NCBI GenBank assembly: GCA_021790625.1
Contig: JAJYGL010000228.1
Coordinates: 1-9,969, forward strand
DNA from: Pseudomonadota bacterium
GTDB taxonomy: Bacteria > Pseudomonadota > Gammaproteobacteria > Burkholderiales > Sulfuriferulaceae
Length of the DNA: 9,969 bases
Direction: 5' to 3'
Numbering within the stretch: position 1 is the first letter of the stretch; the number at the start of each line of letters is the position of its first letter. The translations under genes were made by a program, and so were the position numbers. Under the pieces are notes generated by a model that saw only the letters and a program-made list of their open reading frames with translations, ran no database searches and had not been told where the DNA came from. This document shows, in pieces, positions 6,145 through 9,969 of the stretch.

Positions 6145-7308
6145 ATGGAATTTGAATTATGGTGGCTATTGGTGCTGCCTTTATTTTTTGGTTTGGGCTG
6201 GTTGGCGGCGCGGGTGGATATTCGTCATGTGATGAGCGAATCACGTAGCGTGCCGGCGTCGTATTTTCGTGGTTTGAATTATCTGCTCAACGAACAACCT
6301 GATCGGGCAATCGAGGCGTTCATCGAAGTGGTGAAAGTCGATAGCGACACGGTTGATTTGCACTTTGCCCTGGGCGGACTGTTCCGCAAGCGCGGAGAAA
6401 TCGAGCGCGCCATTCGCATGCACCAGAATCTGGTCGAACGGGAAGACCTGTCGCCCGAGCGGCAGCTCAAAGCACGCTTTGAACTGGGGCAAGACTATCT
6501 CAAGGCTGGTTTGCTGGATCGGGCAGAGGCGATTTTTGGCGCACTGCAACAAGGAGAAAAGGCTGAAGAGGCGCAACGGTTTTTGTTGGAAATCTTTGTT
6601 CAGGAACGCGATTGGGGACAGGCGCTGATGGCAGCGCGCGCATTGTCGAAAGTCGATAGCAGATCATATCAGATTGAAATTGCACAGCTTTTATGTGAAC
6701 TGGCAACGGATACCTGGTTAAAAGATCAGGTTGAAGTGGCGCGCGACTATTTGCGTGATGCCTTGTCAGCCAATCGCATCTGTGTGCGAGCCAATATGTT
6801 GCTTGGTGATATCGCCAGCGCACGTGGGGAGCATGAGGAGGCGATTGCCGTCTGGCGGAGGATCGAGTTGCAGGACGTGCTGTATCTGAGCCTGGTGGCA
6901 GAACGTTTGATATTGGCCTATCGCGAGATAGGCAAGGAGCGGGAAGGTTTGCAATTTTTGCAACAGGCGCTTACCCGGCAGCCTTCACAGGAATTGTGTG
7001 ACATTGTTTTTTCGGCCGTGCTGCGTAGCGACGGCGCACAGGCGGCTTTGCAGTTGGCGCAGGATTTTTTGCGTCGTATGCCGAGCCTGCGCAATCTCGA
7101 TCATGTGCTGGAAGCGCAGATATTGTTGGCGGCACCAGAGCAACAATTGGATTTGCAATCGAGTAAACAGGCAGTCCAGCGCTATATTCAGGCCAAGTCG
7201 GCCTATGTTTGTGAGCACTGCGGTTTCCGCGCGCGCAATCATTTTTGGCGTTGCCCTGCCTGTGGGCGGTGGGAAAGTTTTTTACCAAATAAAAAGGAAG
7301 AAAATTAA
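6145..7308 (+). CDS. lapB: LPS assembly protein B (LapB/YciM), TPR protein with rubredoxin-like end
   Basis: Inner-membrane-anchored TPR protein of 387 residues (E. coli 389). In E. coli it acts as an adaptor that makes FtsH degrade LpxC, the committed enzyme of lipid A synthesis, under control of PbgA/YejM. Seen: an N-terminal membrane anchor at about residues 4-22 (WWLLVLPLFFGLGWLAA); helical TPR repeats from about 35 to 340, including the start YLLNEQPDRAIEAF; and a C-terminal zinc-ribbon or rubredoxin-like knuckle with Cys356, Cys359, Cys370 and Cys373 in two CxxC pairs, all four metal ligands intact. The order lapA-lapB-pyrF is a well-known proteobacterial arrangement. The start lies 3 bases after lapA without a strong ribosome binding site, suggesting translational coupling. 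Its TAA overlaps the pyrF ATG by one base. Confidence 0.96.
   Translation: MEFELWWLLVLPLFFGLGWLAARVDIRHVMSESRSVPASYFRGLNYLLNEQPDRAIEAFIEVVKVDSDTVDLHFALGGLFRKRGEIERAIRMHQNLVEREDLSPERQLKARFELGQDYLKAGLLDRAEAIFGALQQGEKAEEAQRFLLEIFVQERDWGQALMAARALSKVDSRSYQIEIAQLLCELATDTWLKDQVEVARDYLRDALSANRICVRANMLLGDIASARGEHEEAIAVWRRIELQDVLYLSLVAERLILAYREIGKEREGLQFLQQALTRQPSQELCDIVFSAVLRSDGAQAALQLAQDFLRRMPSLRNLDHVLEAQILLAAPEQQLDLQSSKQAVQRYIQAKSAYVCEHCGFRARNHFWRCPACGRWESFLPNKKEEN
7294..7300 (+). promoter_or_regulatory. Ribosome binding site of pyrF inside lapB
   Basis: AAGGAAG lies 7 bases before the pyrF ATG, within the last codons of lapB. It supports the 1-base overlapping TAATG junction as the true pyrF start. 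Confidence 0.7.
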
Positions 7309-8015
7309 TGCCAGAGTCACATTTGATTGTCGCGTTGGATTTTTCCACAGTCAACGAAACCTTGTCATTGGTGGATAAGCTCGATCCGGCGGATTGTCGT
7401 TTGAAGGTAGGGAAACAACTGTTTACTGCCCAAGGGCCTGAGTTGGTTCGTCAGTTGGTGCGGCGTGGTTTTGATGTGTTTCTGGATCTGAAATTTCACG
7501 ATATTCCTGCGACCGTTGAGTTGGCCTGTCGCGCGGCACGCGATCTGGGCGTGTGGATGATGAATGTGCATGCGTTGGGTGGCGGGGCGATGATGCGCGC
7601 CGCACGTGCTGGTGTTGGTGACGATGTCGGGCGTCCGTTGCTGGTTGCGGTAACGGTACTGACCAGCATGGGTGAAGGTGATTTGCAGGAAACAGGTATT
7701 GCGGGTACGACGGAACAGGCTGTGTTGCGATTGGCACATCTGGCGCAGCAGAACGGCATGGATGGTGTGGTGTGTTCGGCGCAGGAAGTGGGTGTTCTTC
7801 GCCACGAACTGGGTGAGGCGTTTTGTCTTGTGACGCCCGGTATTCGCTCGGCGCAGGCGGCAGCCGATGATCAGTGTCGAACCATGACAGCCGCTGCAGC
7901 GTGTGCTGCGGGTTCACATTATCTGGTGGTTGGGCGACCGGTGACGCGTGCCGCTGACCCTTTGGCGAGCCTGCGCCAATTGCAGCAAGAAATTCAGGGT
8001 ATGTGTGCGAGGTAG
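7308..8015 (+). CDS. pyrF: Orotidine 5'-phosphate decarboxylase
   Basis: Last step of de novo UMP synthesis: OMP is decarboxylated to UMP in the cytoplasm without a cofactor. The 235-residue length is typical of the bacterial TIM-barrel form. Seen: the first strand VALDF with Asp11, LKVGKQLF with Lys33, and the signature LDLKFHDIP in which Asp60, Lys62 and Asp65 form the Asp-Lys-Asp catalytic array completed by the partner subunit's aspartate. Also seen are VTPGIR and the C-terminal phosphate-binding VVGRPVTRA. All catalytic residues are present. It is the distal gene of lapA-lapB-pyrF and is probably translationally coupled to lapB. A weak imperfect stem lies after the stop. Confidence 0.97.
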   Translation: MPESHLIVALDFSTVNETLSLVDKLDPADCRLKVGKQLFTAQGPELVRQLVRRGFDVFLDLKFHDIPATVELACRAARDLGVWMMNVHALGGGAMMRAARAGVGDDVGRPLLVAVTVLTSMGEGDLQETGIAGTTEQAVLRLAHLAQQNGMDGVVCSAQEVGVLRHELGEAFCLVTPGIRSAQAAADDQCRTMTAAAACAAGSHYLVVGRPVTRAADPLASLRQLQQEIQGMCAR

Positions 8016-8054
8016 GCCGCGCCAACGGTAATGATCGTTTGGTTGTTGTGTACA

Positions 8055-8082
8055 TTGCATTTATATATCAACAAGTTATAGT
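8055..8082 (+). promoter_or_regulatory. Predicted sigma70 promoter for ugd-hldA
   Basis: A -35 box TTGCAT (8055-8060) and a -10 box TATAGT (8077-8082) are separated by 16 bases, in the most A/T-rich part of the gap between pyrF and ugd. Transcription would start near 8089 and give a leader of about 20 bases. This is a consensus match only. Confidence 0.5.
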
Positions 8083-8108
8083 ATTTTGCGGGGTATGGGG
8101 GCAATGAA

Positions 8109-9431
8109 ATGAAAGTGACGGTCATCGGGACGGGTTATGTCGGGTTGGTCAGTGGCGCGTGTTTGGCGGAGGTTGGCAATAATGTTTTGTGCCTGGACGT
8201 GAATGCGGAAAAAATTGCCATTTTGCAGCAGGGCGGTATTCCGATTTTTGAGCCGGGACTGGAAGATATGGTACGCCGCAATGTATCTGCCGGACGCCTG
8301 CATTTCACCACTGATGTGGAAAAGGCCGCTCAGCATGGCGTTGTGCAATTTATTGCGGTCGGCACGCCGCCAGACGAGGATGGCTCTGCCGATTTGCAAT
8401 ACGTGCTTGCGGCAGCGCGCAGTATTGGTCGTCACATGAACGAGTACCGGTTGATTGTGGATAAATCGACAGTGCCGGTTGGTACGGCTGACAAAGTGCG
8501 GACCGCCGTGCACGAAGAATTGACGCAGCGCGGTCTGGCGCTCGATTTTGGCGTGGCATCCAACCCGGAGTTTCTCAAAGAAGGGGCGGCGATTGAAGAT
8601 TTCATGCGTCCGGACCGGATTGTTATCGGAACCGACAATGAAAAAGCGACGGATTTGATGCGCAAATTATATGCCCCCTTTCAGCGCAACCATGAACGTC
8701 TGGTGGTGATGGATGTACGGTCGGCCGAATTGACCAAATATGCTGCCAATGCCATGCTGGCGACCCGAATTTCTTTCATGAATGAACTGGCGAATCTGGC
8801 GGAAAAATTGGGTGCTGATATTGAAGCGGTGCGGCAAGGCATCGGTTCTGATACTCGCATTGGTTATCACTTTCTGTATTCTGGATGTGGCTACGGTGGT
8901 TCGTGTTTTCCAAAAGATGTGCAGGCATTACGGCGGACTGCAGCAGAAAATGGCGTGCCGATGCGGGTCATCGATGCGGTGGAAGCGGCCAACGAGGCAC
9001 AGAAGCATTTGTTGTTGTCGAAAATCATTGCCCGTTTTGGTGCTGATTTGCGTGGCAGGCGGTTTGCTTTGTGGGGGTTGGCATTCAAACCGAACACCGA
9101 TGACATGCGCGAGGCGCCAAGCAGGGTGTTGATGGAGGGTCTGTGGCAACGTGGCGCGCAGGTGGTCGCGTTTGATCCGGTGGCAGCGCATGAAACACGG
9201 CGTATTTATGGCGAACATTCGCAATTGCAGTTGGTCGATACACCAGAAGCGGCGTTGGTCGGGGCAGATGCGTTGGCAATCGTCACGGAATGGAAAGTGT
9301 TTCGTTCGCCGGATTTTGTCCAGATTGCAGCAGCACTCAAGTCTCCAATTGTTTTTGATGGACGTAATTTGTATGACCCGGTGCAATTGCGTGAATTAGG
9401 GTTCGAGTATTTCGGTATTGGTCGCCCATGA
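8109..9431 (+). CDS. ugd: UDP-glucose 6-dehydrogenase
   Basis: Oxidises UDP-glucose to UDP-glucuronate in two NAD-dependent steps. The product feeds capsule or exopolysaccharide, or Ara4N-type lipid A decoration. Seen: the N-terminal Rossmann motif GTGYVG (7-12); NPEFLKEG with Glu154 and Glu158; ELTKYAANA with Lys210 and Asn214; and GCGYGGSCFPKD (259-270) with the catalytic thiol Cys266 and Asp270. The C-terminal UDP-binding domain has LAFKPNTDDMREAP and DGRNLYDP. All key residues are present, and 440 residues is standard. The ATG at 8109 is preceded 7 bases upstream by GGGGG (8097-8101). An ATG at 8104 is out of frame and stops after two codons. The stop overlaps the next gene by 4 bases. 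UDP-ManNAc or GDP-mannose dehydrogenases are related, but the motifs favour the UDP-glucose enzyme. Confidence 0.93.
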   Translation: MKVTVIGTGYVGLVSGACLAEVGNNVLCLDVNAEKIAILQQGGIPIFEPGLEDMVRRNVSAGRLHFTTDVEKAAQHGVVQFIAVGTPPDEDGSADLQYVLAAARSIGRHMNEYRLIVDKSTVPVGTADKVRTAVHEELTQRGLALDFGVASNPEFLKEGAAIEDFMRPDRIVIGTDNEKATDLMRKLYAPFQRNHERLVVMDVRSAELTKYAANAMLATRISFMNELANLAEKLGADIEAVRQGIGSDTRIGYHFLYSGCGYGGSCFPKDVQALRRTAAENGVPMRVIDAVEAANEAQKHLLLSKIIARFGADLRGRRFALWGLAFKPNTDDMREAPSRVLMEGLWQRGAQVVAFDPVAAHETRRIYGEHSQLQLVDTPEAALVGADALAIVTEWKVFRSPDFVQIAAALKSPIVFDGRNLYDPVQLRELGFEYFGIGRP

Positions 9432-9969
9432 CGCAAGAGGTGATGCCCGCTTTGGATGTGGCCGGCCTGTCCCGTGCACGGGTATTGGTGGTGGGTGATG
9501 TCATGCTGGACCGTTACTGGTTCGGTGATGTCAGCAGGATTTCGCCCGAAGCGCCAGTGCCGGTGGTGAAAATCAATCGCCAGGAAGAACGTTTGGGTGG
9601 TGCTGCCAATGTGGCGCGCAACCTGGCCGCGCTGAGCGTCAATACGACCTTGTTGTCGGTGGTGGGCGATGATGCAGCGGCCGGCAGCATTCGTCATTTA
9701 TTGATGGCAGCAGGGATTGCAGCCCATTTGCATCAGGATAGCACACTCGATACGATCATCAAGTTACGCGTCATTGGCCGTCAGCAGCAATTGTTGCGTA
9801 TCGACTTTGAAACCACGCCAGACCCTACTGTATTACGCGACAAATTATTACAGTTCGAGACATTATTGACAGGTTGTGATTTGTTGATTGTGTCGGATTA
9901 TGGCAAGGGCGCATTGATACATGTGGCCGAGATGATTGCCATGGCGCGAGCGCTTGATGTTCCTGTGCT
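9428..9969 (+). CDS. hldA: D-glycero-beta-D-manno-heptose-7-phosphate kinase (RfaE domain I), partial
   Basis: PfkB/ribokinase-family sugar kinase that phosphorylates heptose 7-phosphate at C1 to give the 1,7-bisphosphate, an early step to ADP-heptose for the LPS inner core. About 180 codons are present and the frame is open to the window edge. Seen: VVGDVMLDRYWFGDVSRISPEAP from residue 21, GGAANVARN (57-65), the KLRVIGRQQQLLRIDFE segment typical of RfaE, and SDYGKG, which is the known end of the sugar-binding half. The catalytic GxGD motif lies beyond the edge. Whether the gene is the stand-alone kinase (hldA/rfaE1, usual in betaproteobacteria) or the fused hldE cannot be told here. The ATG at 9428 overlaps the ugd stop in ATGA, implying coupled translation; ATG 9443 is an alternative start. 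Confidence 0.9.
   Translation, partial: MTQEVMPALDVAGLSRARVLVVGDVMLDRYWFGDVSRISPEAPVPVVKINRQEERLGGAANVARNLAALSVNTTLLSVVGDDAAAGSIRHLLMAAGIAAHLHQDSTLDTIIKLRVIGRQQQLLRIDFETTPDPTVLRDKLLQFETLLTGCDLLIVSDYGKGALIHVAEMIAMARALDVPV

Noticed and set aside
8022..8042. Stem CCAACG/CGTTTGG after pyrF as a terminator
   Set aside because: The pairing needs a bulge, the stem is short, and the following bases (TTGTTGTG) are not a real T-run, so it is too weak to call.
7423..8055. Minus-strand open frame of 210 codons opposite pyrF
   Set aside because: The translation is rich in Pro, His and Arg with no domain, as expected for the antisense of a conserved gene.

Overview
The window is an ordinary chromosomal stretch of a Gram-negative proteobacterium. 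The protein families, and the pairing of apbC (mrp) with a short 188-residue dCTP deaminase, point to a betaproteobacterium, possibly a Nitrosomonadales- or Burkholderiales-like lineage. That placement rests on remembered family resemblance, not on a search. Base composition is near balanced and codon use looks even across the large genes. All confident genes lie on the + strand and cover most of the window.

Layout. (1) 8-1676: apbC/mrp (Fe-S carrier P-loop ATPase) followed 13 bases later by dcd (dCTP deaminase), closed by a clear intrinsic terminator at 1703-1736. (2) 1763-4003: a large PLP-dependent Orn/Lys/Arg decarboxylase most like the LdcA-type lysine decarboxylases. (3) 4004-4194: a gap with no confident gene. 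It holds a short minus-strand open frame and a stretch that resembles the end of an insertion sequence. (4) 4195-5619: a dihydrolipoyl-dehydrogenase-like flavoprotein, probably with a GTG start, standing alone without any 2-oxoacid dehydrogenase genes. (5) 5620-5859: a non-coding leader rich in inverted repeats. (6) 5860-8015: the tight operon lapA-lapB-pyrF (3-base gap, then a 1-base overlap). (7) 8016-8108: a short gap with a good sigma70-type promoter. (8) 8109-9969: ugd (UDP-glucose dehydrogenase), whose stop overlaps by 4 bases the start of hldA/rfaE1 (heptose-7-phosphate kinase), which runs off the right edge.

How they fit together. The right half is an envelope/LPS neighbourhood. LapA and LapB sit at the inner membrane, where LapB tunes LPS synthesis through FtsH-dependent turnover of LpxC. 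Ugd makes UDP-glucuronate, and HldA makes the heptose bisphosphate needed for the LPS inner core. PyrF and Dcd serve pyrimidine supply. The left half is metabolic housekeeping (Fe-S delivery, dUTP supply, diamine synthesis, a disulfide oxidoreductase).

I found no phage, CRISPR, toxin-antitoxin or defence system and no convincing new system. The points worth a second look are the orphan Lpd-like enzyme with its variant active-site motif, the odd gap at 4004-4194, and the structured leader before lapA, where rpsA-ihfB would be expected in many proteobacteria but is not present.
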